NCBI GenBank assembly: GCA_963784575.1
Contig: CAWARU010000001.1
Span: 310,001-374,000, forward strand
Direction of reading: 5' to 3'
From: CAWARU01 sp963784575
Lineage (GTDB): Bacteria; Pseudomonadota; Gammaproteobacteria; UBA6186; Azoamicaceae
DNA length: 64,000 nucleotides
Each line of letters opens with the position of its first letter. The first letter of the stretch is position 1. Positions 27,893 through 36,116 of this stretch are shown here, piece after piece. The notes below the pieces were generated by a model, which worked only from the letters and a program-made list of their open reading frames with translations, searched no databases and was not told where the DNA came from. A program made the translations under genes and the position numbers.

Positions 27893-28981
27893 ATGACTTA
27901 CACATTTAAATTACTTTACTATCTATTTTGTCTTTTATTTAAGCTATTAAAACCAGGCGGTATTAATGCTATTATTGCTGAAAACATTTGTTTAAGACAA
28001 CAGCTAATTGTTCTTTCCAGAAATAAAAAACGATCTCCTAAACTTACAAACACAGATCGCCTAATATTTGGCTTCTTCGTCCATTATATTAATCCTAAAA
28101 GATTATCTCGTTTGGCAATCATGATTAAACCGTCCACCTTAATAAAGCTGCATAGGATTTTTGTAAAACGGAAATATAAAATGCTTTTTTCAAAGAAGCG
28201 CCACAATAAGCCCGGTAGAAAAGAACCAACCCAAGACATTATTGATCTCGTTTTGAAGTATAAGGCTCTTAATCCACGATTCGGATATTTGCGAATTGCC
28301 ATGCAAGTTTCAAACCAATTTGGCGTTGAAATAAGCAGTGATGCAGTACGAAGAATTTTAAACAAATATTACAAGCCAAAACCTAATAATGATAATGGAC
28401 CTAGTTGGTTATCATTTCTCGGCCATACTAAAGATTCATTATGGTCTATTGATTTATTTAGAACGGAATCTATCCATTTAAATTCTTATTGGGTCATGGT
28501 CATCATGGATCAATTTACAAGAAGAATCATCGGTTTCGCTGTCAATAAGGGCAACGTTGACGGTCCCTCTTTATGCCGAATGTTTAACAGCATAATTTCA
28601 AATCAAAAAATACCTTGGCGCATTTCAACAGACAATGATCCCCTTTTTAAATGTCAAAGATGGGAAGCCAATCTTAGAATTTTGGAAATTGATCACATAA
28701 AATCCATACCCTATACCCCCATTTCCCATCCTTTTGTGGAGCGGTTAATTAGAACAATAAGGGAGGAGTTATTGAGCAATATTTTAGTCTGGAATGCTTG
28801 CGATTTACAGAAAAAGCTAGATGATTTTAAAGATTATTTCAATAATTTTCGAGCTCATGCTGGTATCCACGCATTGACACCCGAAAATAAAAGCTCAGGT
28901 AATAATAAATTGCTTAGCCTAAGCAATTACAAATGGAAAAAACACTTGCACGGTTTGGTTCAATTACCTGTTGCCGCCTAA
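27893..28981 (+). CDS. Integrase-core (rve) transposase of the AbiE-carrying transposon
   Basis: The 362-residue protein begins with hydrophobic helices and the AENICLRQQLIVLSRNKKR segment usual in this transposase type. It then shows the DDE core: SLWSIDLFRTES, RISTDNDPLFKC and HPFVERLIRTIREE. It resembles the widespread solo integrase-core transposases related to IS3/IS481. It ends 23 bases before the right terminal repeat. Copy A is intact, copy B is frameshifted and copy C is intact but diverged. Confidence 0.88.
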   Translation: MTYTFKLLYYLFCLLFKLLKPGGINAIIAENICLRQQLIVLSRNKKRSPKLTNTDRLIFGFFVHYINPKRLSRLAIMIKPSTLIKLHRIFVKRKYKMLFSKKRHNKPGRKEPTQDIIDLVLKYKALNPRFGYLRIAMQVSNQFGVEISSDAVRRILNKYYKPKPNNDNGPSWLSFLGHTKDSLWSIDLFRTESIHLNSYWVMVIMDQFTRRIIGFAVNKGNVDGPSLCRMFNSIISNQKIPWRISTDNDPLFKCQRWEANLRILEIDHIKSIPYTPISHPFVERLIRTIREELLSNILVWNACDLQKKLDDFKDYFNNFRAHAGIHALTPENKSSGNNKLLSLSNYKWKKHLHGLVQLPVAA

Positions 28982-29005
28982 AATTTAGGAATTCGCATAC
29001 TACAA

Positions 29006-29398
29006 GTCCGCGGTATTAATCAGGAATATGTATTTTCCTATCGAGGTAAACCTGTCACAAAAATGAATAACACTTCATGGAAGCGTGTTAGGAAACTTGT
29101 GGATTTACCTCAAGTAAGGGTTCACGATTTGAAGCATACATTTGGTCGGCGTTTGCGCTCGGCAGGTGTAAGTTATGAAGATCGGCAGGACCTGTTGGGA
29201 CATAAGTCGGGGCGTATTACTACCCATTACTCAGCAGCAGAATTGCATAACTTGATAGAAGCCGCAAATAAGGTTTGCGATCGCTCCCGTCAAGGGCCTG
29301 TGCTAACCCTGCTGCGTACTAACCGTGAGTTGGTTAGCGAGTTTGGGCAAAAAACCCCCACAAAATCCCCACAATCGAAAATTGTGAAGAATGGTTGA
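29006..29398 (+). pseudogene. Tyrosine integrase, C-terminal fragment
   Basis: Starting right at the end of transposon A, the frame reads VRGINQEYVFSYRGKPVTKM and then VRVHDLKHTFGRRLRSAG, LLGHKSGRITTHYS: the HxxR, LGH and catalytic tyrosine of a phage-type integrase. The N-terminal and SAM-like domains are missing. An att-like tRNA half follows 44 bases after the stop, as expected for an integrase next to its attachment site. Confidence 0.85.
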
Positions 29399-29442
29399 AA
29401 TCAAACTTACAGAGGTAACGCCTTGATTTTAAAAGAAAATCT

Positions 29443-29493
29443 TGGCGCGCCCGGAGAGATTCGAACTCCCGACCACCTGGTTCGAAGCCAGGT
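29443..29493 (-). tRNA. tRNA-Arg(UCG) 3' half (attachment-site copy 2)
   Basis: Same 51-base anticodon-to-acceptor segment as copies 1 and 3 (CCA end included), without the 5' half. The flank to its right differs from those of copies 1 and 3, so it marks the junction with a different element. 29494-29682 shows nothing else I can assign. Confidence 0.82.
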
Positions 29494-29682
29494 TGTCTGT
29501 CAATTCGTAGTTGTATCCCCTTGATTTTGTTGGTAAGTTTAACTGCCGGAAACGCTACAAAATGCTAAAAATGCAGGGTTTTGCAGAGGTGTGCAGAGCT
29601 GATCCACACAAAAGCCACACAATGATTTTTTAACGTCATTTTTAAGGTGACATGGGTTAACATATTAATATATCATGGTTGA

Positions 29683-29985
29683 AATTTAAGAAATCACATA
29701 TTACACGTTAAGATCCTAGCCGAAGCCAACCCATTTGATCCAATTTATCATGAATATCTCGATCATTGGATCAAAAAGCGCTCTGGAATTAATAAAACTA
29801 AGCGCCCTAAATGGTGGCTTTCCTGGTGGAATTTATTAGCACCCAAGGACAAGAGATTAAAGGCTGGGCTATCCAAGAGATAGCTTTACATGGACATGAG
29901 CGTAGTGTCGGGAAACTAACATGCTGCGTTCTTAGGAGGCTAGGGAGTGGAAACACTCCCCGGCTATCCGGCCAGCCATTTTCTG
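29683..29985 (+). pseudogene. Group II intron 3' remnant (maturase C-terminus plus domains V and VI)
   Basis: The frame ending at the TAG of 29881-29883 encodes KILAEANPFDPIYHEYLDHW, the typical end of intron reverse transcriptases. It is followed at 29898-29931 by a 34-base domain V (starts GAGCGTAGTG, loop GGAAACT, ends GCGTTC) and a domain VI-like hairpin around GGGAGTGGAAACACTCCC. The rest of the intron is missing. Confidence 0.7.
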
Positions 29986-30058
29986 ATCTTGCCCCGATTT
30001 AATATAGACTCCGAAAGAAACTTTGGTATAATCTGAGAAAGTTAGCTAGGAGTCTATC

Positions 30059-30187
30059 ATGTCCAGGAAGCAAAGAAAATTATATACCAGAGATTTTAAG
30101 GTTGAAGCTGTCAAATTGGTCACAGAACATGGCTATAAAGCCACAGATGCTGCTCAAAGGCTTGGAGTAAGTCTTTGCCTCATATAG
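30059..30187 (+). pseudogene. IS3-family OrfA, N-terminal fragment
   Basis: MSRKQRKLYTRDFKVEAVKL followed by TEHGYKATDAAQRLGVS is the helix-turn-helix start of an IS3-type OrfA; after 38 codons the similarity stops and a chance stop follows. The upstream hairpin around AGACTCC/GGAGTCT at 30006-30056 may be the IS end. The rest of the IS is absent. Confidence 0.7.
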
Positions 30188-30312
30188 TTATTCTGTACTG
30201 ATTAATCTATTTAATTTATAATAGAGTTCATTAATATTAACAAAAACATAAATATCGTATTCTATAAATGAAAAAACAGTATTGTACTATTTTTCAAACC
30301 GGAGGTAAAAAT

Positions 30313-32256
30313 ATGGCTGAAGAGAGCAAAAAACTCAAAGAAATGTTACATAATGCGTCTGCTGGAAATGCAGCAGCGCAGCATCTCCTTGGATTTTGTC
30401 TAGCAAATGGTCGCGATATGACAAAAAACGAAAGCGCAGCGGTTGAATGGTATCAAAAAGCTGCAGAACAAGGGTATGCTGTAGCACAATATAATCTTGG
30501 TATGTGTTTAAAAAATGCTACAGGCATTCCTCAAGACGTAAAAAAAGCAGTTGAATTGTTCCGAAAAGCAGCAGCACAAGATCATGCCGAAGCACAATTT
30601 GAACTCTCCTCTTATCTGTTATTAGGCAGTAATACTATTGCCAAAGACGAAAACGCAGGAATTGAATTATTACGCAGAACAGCAGAACAGGGGCTAACTA
30701 AAGCACAATATGAACTTGCGCGTCGTCTGTCGTTAGGTGATGCCGTTGTCAAAGATGAAGTCGCCTCAATTGAGTGGTTCCGAAAAGCGGCTCAAAAAGG
30801 TTTCGTTGAAGCTCAATTTGAACTCGCTGAGTTTTTATTGGAAGGTCGAGTTATAGAAAAAGATTTGAAAGCCGCTTTTGAATGGTATCAAAAAGCAGCC
30901 GTTCAAGGTCATTCAGGAGCACAATGTGCCTATGGTTATTTGTTAATGAGAGGTGAAGGTGTTGCTCAAAATAAAAAAGAAGGAATTGAATTGATTCAAA
31001 AGTCAGCAAAAAATGGAGATTTTCAGGCACAGCTTATATTAGCTCAAGAACTGTTGGATGGCGATTTTCTTTCAAAAGATGAAATCGCTGCAGTTGCGTT
31101 ATTGCGAGAAGCAGCAGGACAAGGATATTTTAATGCACAATATAGACTTGCTATGTGTTTATTGTATGGTACTGGTGTTGCTAAAGATGAAGTCGCCGCT
31201 GTTGCATTATTGCGAGAAGCAGCAGGACAAGGATATTTTAATGCACAATATAGACTTGCTATGTGTTTATTGTATGGTACTGGTGTTGCTAAAGATGAAG
31301 TCGCCGCTGTTGCATTATTGCGAGAAGCAGCAGGACAAGGATATGGTGAAGCTCAATATGAACTCGCTTTGTGTTTATCGCGTGGCACTTTTGGTGTTGT
31401 CAAAGATGAAGTCGCCGCTGTTGCATTATTTCGAAAAGCAGCAGCACAAGGTCATGCTAAAGCACAACATGAACTCGCTTTGTGTTTATTGCGTGGCACT
31501 TTTGGTGTTGTCAAAGATGAAGTCGCCGCTGTTGCATTATTGCGAGAATCTGCAGCACAAGGGTATCTTTTTGCACAAGGTGAACTCGCTTTGAAATTAA
31601 TACATGGTATAGGTGTTGCCAGAGATGAAAGTGCAGCAGCTGAACTGTTGCGAAAGGCTGCTGCACAAGGAAATGATGTCGCACAAGTTACTCTTGCTGT
31701 ATTTACATTTGAAGGCCGCGGTGGTGTGACTCAGGACAAAAAAGCAGCGATTGAAATGTATGAAAAAGCAGTTACAAAAGGAAATATAACAGCAAAATTT
31801 AATCTCGCTATTAATCTCAGTAATGGTGATGGTATTGTTAAGGACATAAAACGAGCTAATGAATTGTTTTTACAGAGCATTCTTCAGGCAAAAGACTCAG
31901 ATCTTTATCTTCTAGATATTTTAATTGAAGGATTTGGGAAAGAGAGATATAAACAAATTTTACTTCCTGATATAGAAGCCTATGTTGAAAAAAATTTTCC
32001 AATATTGGAAAAAACCTTATCTGAACTTACAAAAGATGTGGTTAGACTTGTATTAAGTTACAGTCTGGATCTGGAAAAATACTATCTAGACAAATATAAA
32101 GTTTCATTTACACATGAAGAAATCCAACAGCTTGCATATCAGAAGCCTCTTTTATTTTCCCAAGCAGAACAACCTGCACAAGACACAAAACTAAATGAAT
32201 GCGATGAAGATGGAATTGTGCCACAAGTAATATTGCAGAGATGGCATGATTTATAA
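30313..32256 (+). CDS. Sel1-repeat protein, putative effector
   Basis: The start is set at the ATG of 30313 behind GGAGGT, not the upstream ATG at 30268 which lacks a ribosome site; the product is 647 residues. About 15 Sel1 units (36 residues, core AVALLREAAGQGY and AQYRLAMCLLYGTGVAKDE) fill residues 10-520; a helical tail with KDVVRLVLSYSLDLEKYY follows. Several central units are almost identical at DNA level, a sign of recent 108-bp duplications. No signal peptide or membrane segment is seen. Sel1 scaffolds are common among secreted proteins of intracellular gammaproteobacteria, so an effector role is possible. Confidence 0.85.
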   Translation: MAEESKKLKEMLHNASAGNAAAQHLLGFCLANGRDMTKNESAAVEWYQKAAEQGYAVAQYNLGMCLKNATGIPQDVKKAVELFRKAAAQDHAEAQFELSSYLLLGSNTIAKDENAGIELLRRTAEQGLTKAQYELARRLSLGDAVVKDEVASIEWFRKAAQKGFVEAQFELAEFLLEGRVIEKDLKAAFEWYQKAAVQGHSGAQCAYGYLLMRGEGVAQNKKEGIELIQKSAKNGDFQAQLILAQELLDGDFLSKDEIAAVALLREAAGQGYFNAQYRLAMCLLYGTGVAKDEVAAVALLREAAGQGYFNAQYRLAMCLLYGTGVAKDEVAAVALLREAAGQGYGEAQYELALCLSRGTFGVVKDEVAAVALFRKAAAQGHAKAQHELALCLLRGTFGVVKDEVAAVALLRESAAQGYLFAQGELALKLIHGIGVARDESAAAELLRKAAAQGNDVAQVTLAVFTFEGRGGVTQDKKAAIEMYEKAVTKGNITAKFNLAINLSNGDGIVKDIKRANELFLQSILQAKDSDLYLLDILIEGFGKERYKQILLPDIEAYVEKNFPILEKTLSELTKDVVRLVLSYSLDLEKYYLDKYKVSFTHEEIQQLAYQKPLLFSQAEQPAQDTKLNECDEDGIVPQVILQRWHDL

Positions 32257-32411
32257 TATCGAAGAACTACGATTGATTGGACTTTAAAAGGAAAGTGTGC
32301 GAGTTAAAATTCGAGTTGCAGTAAAGAAAATTTTGAGGATAGATGGTGTAGTGTGACATTGGAGTAGTGTTATTGCAGTTCGATGGAGTAGATCTTTAAA
32401 AAGATTTTAGT

Positions 32412-32444
32412 GCCTCATGGTTTAAAGCATTAAAGCCATGAGGC
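32412..32444 (-). terminator. Strong hairpin, probable terminator for the minus strand
   Basis: GCCTCATGG and CCATGAGGC form a perfect 9-bp stem extended by TTTAA/TTAAA in the loop. On the minus strand it is followed by a T-rich stretch (CTTTTT), while the plus-strand side has none, so it fits the end of the former epimerase operon. 32257-32411 shows nothing else. Confidence 0.5.
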
Positions 32445-32456
32445 CTTAGTAAGGGC

Positions 32457-32633
32457 AGTTTTAAATCGCGAAGGCAACACGATCATGGCCAAATTCTTAA
32501 CGAAACGACCATCCATAATATCTACATGCAAGGAATCACAATTGGCAGCTTCTAATGAATAAATTTCATCCTGTAGCTTAAGAATGTTACAGCACATTAA
32601 TGATGCGCCAATGTTTAATTTTGTCTTTATCAT
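32457..32633 (-). pseudogene. Epimerase gene, N-terminal fragment (partial duplicate)
   Basis: The frame begins MIKTKLNIGASLMCCNILKL and runs through IMDGRFVKNLAM, nearly the same as the first 45 residues of the complete gene at 48577-49260, then loses similarity. The start overlaps the upstream rpiB-like stop as ATGA, just as in the complete operon. It is a truncated duplicate. Confidence 0.85.
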
Positions 32634-32990
32634 GCTGTAAATTCTTTGCTTTCGATCGAGGAGATCATTTCTAATCGCTGATCATGGCGACCGCCTTCAT
32701 ATTCGCTTTCCAGCCAATTCTTTACAATTGATCCGGCGAGACCACCACTAACAACCTTGGAACCGATTGCTAGTATATTGGCATTATTATGCTGGCGCGA
32801 CATTTTTGCGGTATAGGTATCAATACAATTTACTGCTCGAATACCAGGAATTTTATTGGCTGCAATGGCCATCCCGACGCCAGTACCACAAAATAATATT
32901 CCTTTTTTAGAATTATTTTTAGCCACCTCTTTTGCTACGCGATAAGCGTAAATCGGATAATGAACTCTTTCCTCTGAAAATAATTCAGCT
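32630..32990 (-). pseudogene. rpiB-like gene, C-terminal part (partial duplicate)
   Basis: The translation from LFSEERVHYPIYAYRVAKEV to the stop closely matches the complete RpiB-like protein at 49257-49706, including GILFCGTGVGMAIAANK. The first 30 or so residues are replaced by unrelated sequence. The remaining 80 bases up to transposon copy B are unassigned. Confidence 0.8.
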
Positions 32991-33254
32991 TGGGATAAGG
33001 CTAGAAAGGCTGTTGGTTTACCGCAAGTAAAAGTACACGAATCTCAAGCATAGTTTCGGCAGGTGGTTACGCTGTAATATGCGAAATCTAAATGCTATCA
33101 AGAAATCCATTAATTATAGCCTTGTGAATGTGGCTAAAATTTCTCAAATAAACTCATTATAATACCTAAATATACATTGTCATCTTTTTAGATTTCCGGT
33201 TATAATTACATATCATGCCTAATATAGGCATGGAATGTAAGTAAAATCGGAAAT

Positions 33255-34049
33255 ATGCAACTAAAAGACTATATATATAATCAGTTAAAGAGCGGTAGAT
33301 GTTACTTCTCTTTAGCAAAAGCGGCAGCAAAGCTTGGTAAATCAAATGAAGCCCTGCGATCTGCTGTTGCGCATCTGCTTTCAAATAGGGAAGTGCTAAG
33401 CCCTGCCAAGGGATTCTACCTAATTGTTCCACCTGAATATCAAATTTTAGGCTGCCTCCCTGCAGAACATTTCATACCATATTTAATTAATTATTGGGGA
33501 CTAGAGTATTATGCAGGTTTGCTAACAGCTGCAAAATATCATGGCGCTGCTCATCAGAGCCCACATACATTTCAAGTCATGATCCCTAAACATAAACGGG
33601 AGATTGTTTGTGGCAAAGTAAAGATTAAATTTTATATGAATAAATACTTGAACAATACACCAACTCAAAAAATCACTACATCTAAGAGTACATTAATAGT
33701 ATCTACTCCTGAAGGAACAGCGATGGACTTGATGAATTATTCAAAACAATCAGGCGGTTTAAATCACATCGCTACAATCCTTTCTGAACTTCAAGATGCT
33801 ATGAATCCTGAAAAACTTCATCAACTTGCAGAAAACCAAAAAGATCTGGCCTGGAAACAACGCTTAGGTTATCTTTTAGAAAAAGTTAATGCTATAGAAT
33901 TAGCAGAAGTACTGAAAAGTAACTTAAAACATCAGAAAAAACTTGACTATATTCCTTTATTAACTGGAACAAAGGATAATATCAATGTTACAAAAAATGT
34001 GACTTGGAAGATATTGGAAAATACCACCATTGAAGAGGACGATTTATGA
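33255..34049 (+). CDS. AbiEi-type antitoxin, transposon B
   Basis: Identical to the 26219-27013 product except for Arg instead of Gly in the LLSNREVL segment. The gene and its palindromic operator are intact, but its toxin partner is interrupted right after the overlap. Confidence 0.82.
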   Translation: MQLKDYIYNQLKSGRCYFSLAKAAAKLGKSNEALRSAVAHLLSNREVLSPAKGFYLIVPPEYQILGCLPAEHFIPYLINYWGLEYYAGLLTAAKYHGAAHQSPHTFQVMIPKHKREIVCGKVKIKFYMNKYLNNTPTQKITTSKSTLIVSTPEGTAMDLMNYSKQSGGLNHIATILSELQDAMNPEKLHQLAENQKDLAWKQRLGYLLEKVNAIELAEVLKSNLKHQKKLDYIPLLTGTKDNINVTKNVTWKILENTTIEEDDL

Positions 34050-34071
34050 TACCTGAATATTGTATTACTGA
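34046..34071 (+). pseudogene. AbiEii-type toxin gene of transposon B, 5' fragment
   Basis: The first codons (MIPEYCITE) remain, including the ATGA overlap with the antitoxin gene and the ATTACTGA duplication. The rest continues at 40631 beyond the ISAs1-bounded insertion. Confidence 0.8.
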
Positions 34072-34299
34072 ACATGGCAATCGCACTGACCCATTAACAT
34101 TTATCTATCTTATTAAATGTTTCTCTCTTAAAGATTTTCTAGATATTTCAATAAAAATCTATCAATTCGAAATGACCTCAAATTTCAATAACTAAACCAT
34201 AAAATAGACAGAAATTCAGGTTCAATTTTTATTACAGAAATAATGGAAAGATACTGGTTATTTAATTAGTTGTACGGATTCATTAGGTATGATAAAGTC

Positions 34300-34401
34300 A
34301 GCTACTTAGGGTTATTCTATTCTTAACGTATTCAGCTACTTAGGGTTATTCTATTTTTAACGTATTCAGCTACTTAGGGTTATTCTATTTTTAACGTATA
34401 A
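34300..34401 (+). repeat. Three 34-bp tandem repeats upstream of the F-box-like gene
   Basis: Unit boundaries fall at 34300, 34334 and 34368; units differ by at most a few bases and each begins AGCTACTTAGGGTTATTCTA. The array ends 26 bases before the start codon. Each unit contains an AT-rich segment that could act as a -10 box, so the array may multiply a promoter or binding site. 34082-34299 shows nothing else. Confidence 0.85.
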
Positions 34402-34426
34402 TAATCAAACAAGAGGATATACAACC

Positions 34427-35788
34427 ATGTCGATGACTTCTGTGGAAGCAGCAGATTTTTCAAAAAAAGATAAAAAGCAACCAACTTATTTAATCCAATA
34501 TAAATTTCCAAATTCTTTAATAAAACATACTGGCTCATTTTTGGGTGCCAGGGACTTAAGTATATTTGGCAGAACAGCGAAATTTTCTCTAGAGGCTTTG
34601 AAAGACGATGTGGCAATAAGAAAACTTGTAGCTCATGTCTTTGCTGCAAAACCTGAAATCTTAGGAGATTGGTTTAGTAAACAGAATGCTCAGGCCAAAA
34701 AGATACTTACACAAACTCATTGTCACGAAGGCTATCAAAGTACCAAAATCGTCACTTTTCGAGATGGTCGTCAACAAATACAACAACGAGAAAAACCACT
34801 ATTCATTTGCTTCAGAAATTGGCGAAATGTGAGCGCCTTACAAGCAACAGCCTTTTCTGGCGACATACCTTTCCTGCTGAAACTTTTGAGCCAAATTCTA
34901 GTAAAAGATAAGGAAATCGTAGAGGAGTATAGAATAGCTGCGTTACAGCAGTTAGAAGCAGTAAGCCGTCGCATATCGGACCAAACAATAATATTAGATG
35001 CAGTAACTGCTATCGCAGAAATGGAATCCGATGATACTGATGCTGTGACTAAGAATGCCGCCAAACTTCGGCTTGAAAAAATGCAGCAATCAGAAGAATT
35101 CCAGCGTCTCATCACAGATTCAACTCAAGTAGAAGAAGCCTCTCCTTCAGATATGAAACCAAAAGACTCTCGGCCCTTGGGTCATTTTCAAGCTCCCGCA
35201 CCTGCCTCTACTTTTCCCTCCGAATTGAAAACTAAGGCAGAAAGCAAGGAAGCTTCCGAAAACACCAAAATTAAGTATGCCGATGAAGCAGAATTTTTAG
35301 AATCTCTCTTAAGTTTACTTAAAGCTTATATCAATTCTTATATTCAATATCCCAAATTATCTGCCGAGCGCAGATGGGCTGAAATAGACAAGCTTGGAGA
35401 GATTGAAGGTGAATGTATTAAATGGCTTTCCGAGGCCTTTAAGCAAGTAATGTGTGATGATAAACCTTTTTCTTTATCTCCACTCCCTAAATTCGACTCC
35501 GAACCTAAAAGAGGCCCGTGCCGCGATTGGAATGGTAATTTGTTGGACTTGGATAGTTTTGGTCTTAGAACTGGTTACGGATTATATAAAGGCCGTGGCC
35601 TGCCTGCGGTGGTCGGCCCGCACAGCGCTTGGCGGCTTCGCGACCCGTGTGTTGATATGGCGAGTTTTGCCCACCTTTATAAACTTCAAAGAGACAGATT
35701 GGGAAATATTATTGAACAGTTAAAGACACCCGAGACAGCTCAAGCTCTTATCTTCCCCGACAAAAGGCCGAGTGCAAAATACTCTTGA
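34427..35788 (+). CDS. F-box-like putative host-interaction protein, paralogue of 22149-23135
   Basis: The ATG at 34427 follows GAGGA; 453 residues. Residues about 26-55 (FPNSLIKHTGSFLGARDLSI and following) resemble an F-box, and residues 135-155 (VSALQATAFSGDIPFLLKLL) match the single ankyrin-like unit of the other protein. Residues 285-345 are helical and similar in both. The last 20 or so codons overlap the antisense 3' end of the reverse-transcriptase gene, and a GC-rich patch (35590-35660) encodes GRGLPAVVGPHSAWRLRD, unlike the rest of the gene, so the native C-terminus may have been replaced. Confidence 0.6.
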   Translation: MSMTSVEAADFSKKDKKQPTYLIQYKFPNSLIKHTGSFLGARDLSIFGRTAKFSLEALKDDVAIRKLVAHVFAAKPEILGDWFSKQNAQAKKILTQTHCHEGYQSTKIVTFRDGRQQIQQREKPLFICFRNWRNVSALQATAFSGDIPFLLKLLSQILVKDKEIVEEYRIAALQQLEAVSRRISDQTIILDAVTAIAEMESDDTDAVTKNAAKLRLEKMQQSEEFQRLITDSTQVEEASPSDMKPKDSRPLGHFQAPAPASTFPSELKTKAESKEASENTKIKYADEAEFLESLLSLLKAYINSYIQYPKLSAERRWAEIDKLGEIEGECIKWLSEAFKQVMCDDKPFSLSPLPKFDSEPKRGPCRDWNGNLLDLDSFGLRTGYGLYKGRGLPAVVGPHSAWRLRDPCVDMASFAHLYKLQRDRLGNIIEQLKTPETAQALIFPDKRPSAKYS

Positions 35789-35979
35789 AGCTTGCAATTC
35801 TAACAACTCGGCGGCGACGTTTGCTGCCGGGTTGTTTGACCAACAAGAGCGCATAAACCATTTCAACAATTCTTCATATTCCCAAATTCCTGCTGTTCGA
35901 AGCCACCATACAGCCCATCGTTGCAAGTAACTCATGATACGGTTGGCAGAAAGCCCATCAAAAACCATAATATTTACTT
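35720..35979 (-). pseudogene. Reverse-transcriptase gene, 3' exon (after the group II intron)
   Basis: Joined to 38184 by removal of the intron, the frame reads ARTLRKARLQVNIMVFDGLS and continues RIMSYLQRWAVWWLRTAG, a continuous C-terminal helical domain. It ends at the stop 35720-35722, overlapping the convergent F-box-like gene. The clean join supports the intron boundaries; a frameshift upstream makes the gene as a whole doubtful. Confidence 0.7.
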
Positions 35980-36020
35980 GTCGGATAAGTAGCGACCATT
36001 ACTGATCCCTACTCTCCTAG

Positions 36021-36054
36021 GAACCGTGCATGAAAGTTTCCCTTCACACGGCTC
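36021..36054 (-). ncRNA. Group II intron domain V
   Basis: A 34-base hairpin on the minus strand, GAGCCGTGTGAAG... ...CATGCACGGTTC, with the GGAAAC tetraloop region; this is the catalytic domain V consensus. A domain VI-like stem and the 3' splice site follow. Confidence 0.85.
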
Positions 36055-36116
36055 GAGCCTTTATAAGGCCACCCGAGGGTTGACCCAGCTATTTCGATAC
36101 ATTTGGTACATATCAG

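Larger units (their letters stand above)
26037..29004 (+). mobile_element. AbiE-carrying transposon, copy A (2968 bp, intact)
   Basis: Inverted ends TGTAATATGCGAAATCTAAA (left) and, read inward from 29004, TGTAGTATGCGAATTCCTAA (right) bound three genes in one direction: AbiEi-like, AbiEii-like and an integrase-core transposase. A near-identical copy B (33073-42600, interrupted) and a diverged copy C (42695-45845) have the same ends and gene order. Left flank is rhuM and right flank is an integrase fragment, with no obvious target duplication. Confidence 0.85.

Noticed and set aside
26037..29004. Target-site duplication for transposon A
   Set aside because: Flanking bases CTGAGGC and AGTCCGC share no direct repeat; no duplication is claimed for A, B or C.
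31058..31594. 178-codon frame inside the Sel1 gene
   Set aside because: Alternate frame over the nearly identical 108-bp repeats, an artefact of repetition.
34300..34401. Possible CRISPR array of 34-bp repeats
   Set aside because: Repeats are directly adjacent without spacers and no cas gene is present.
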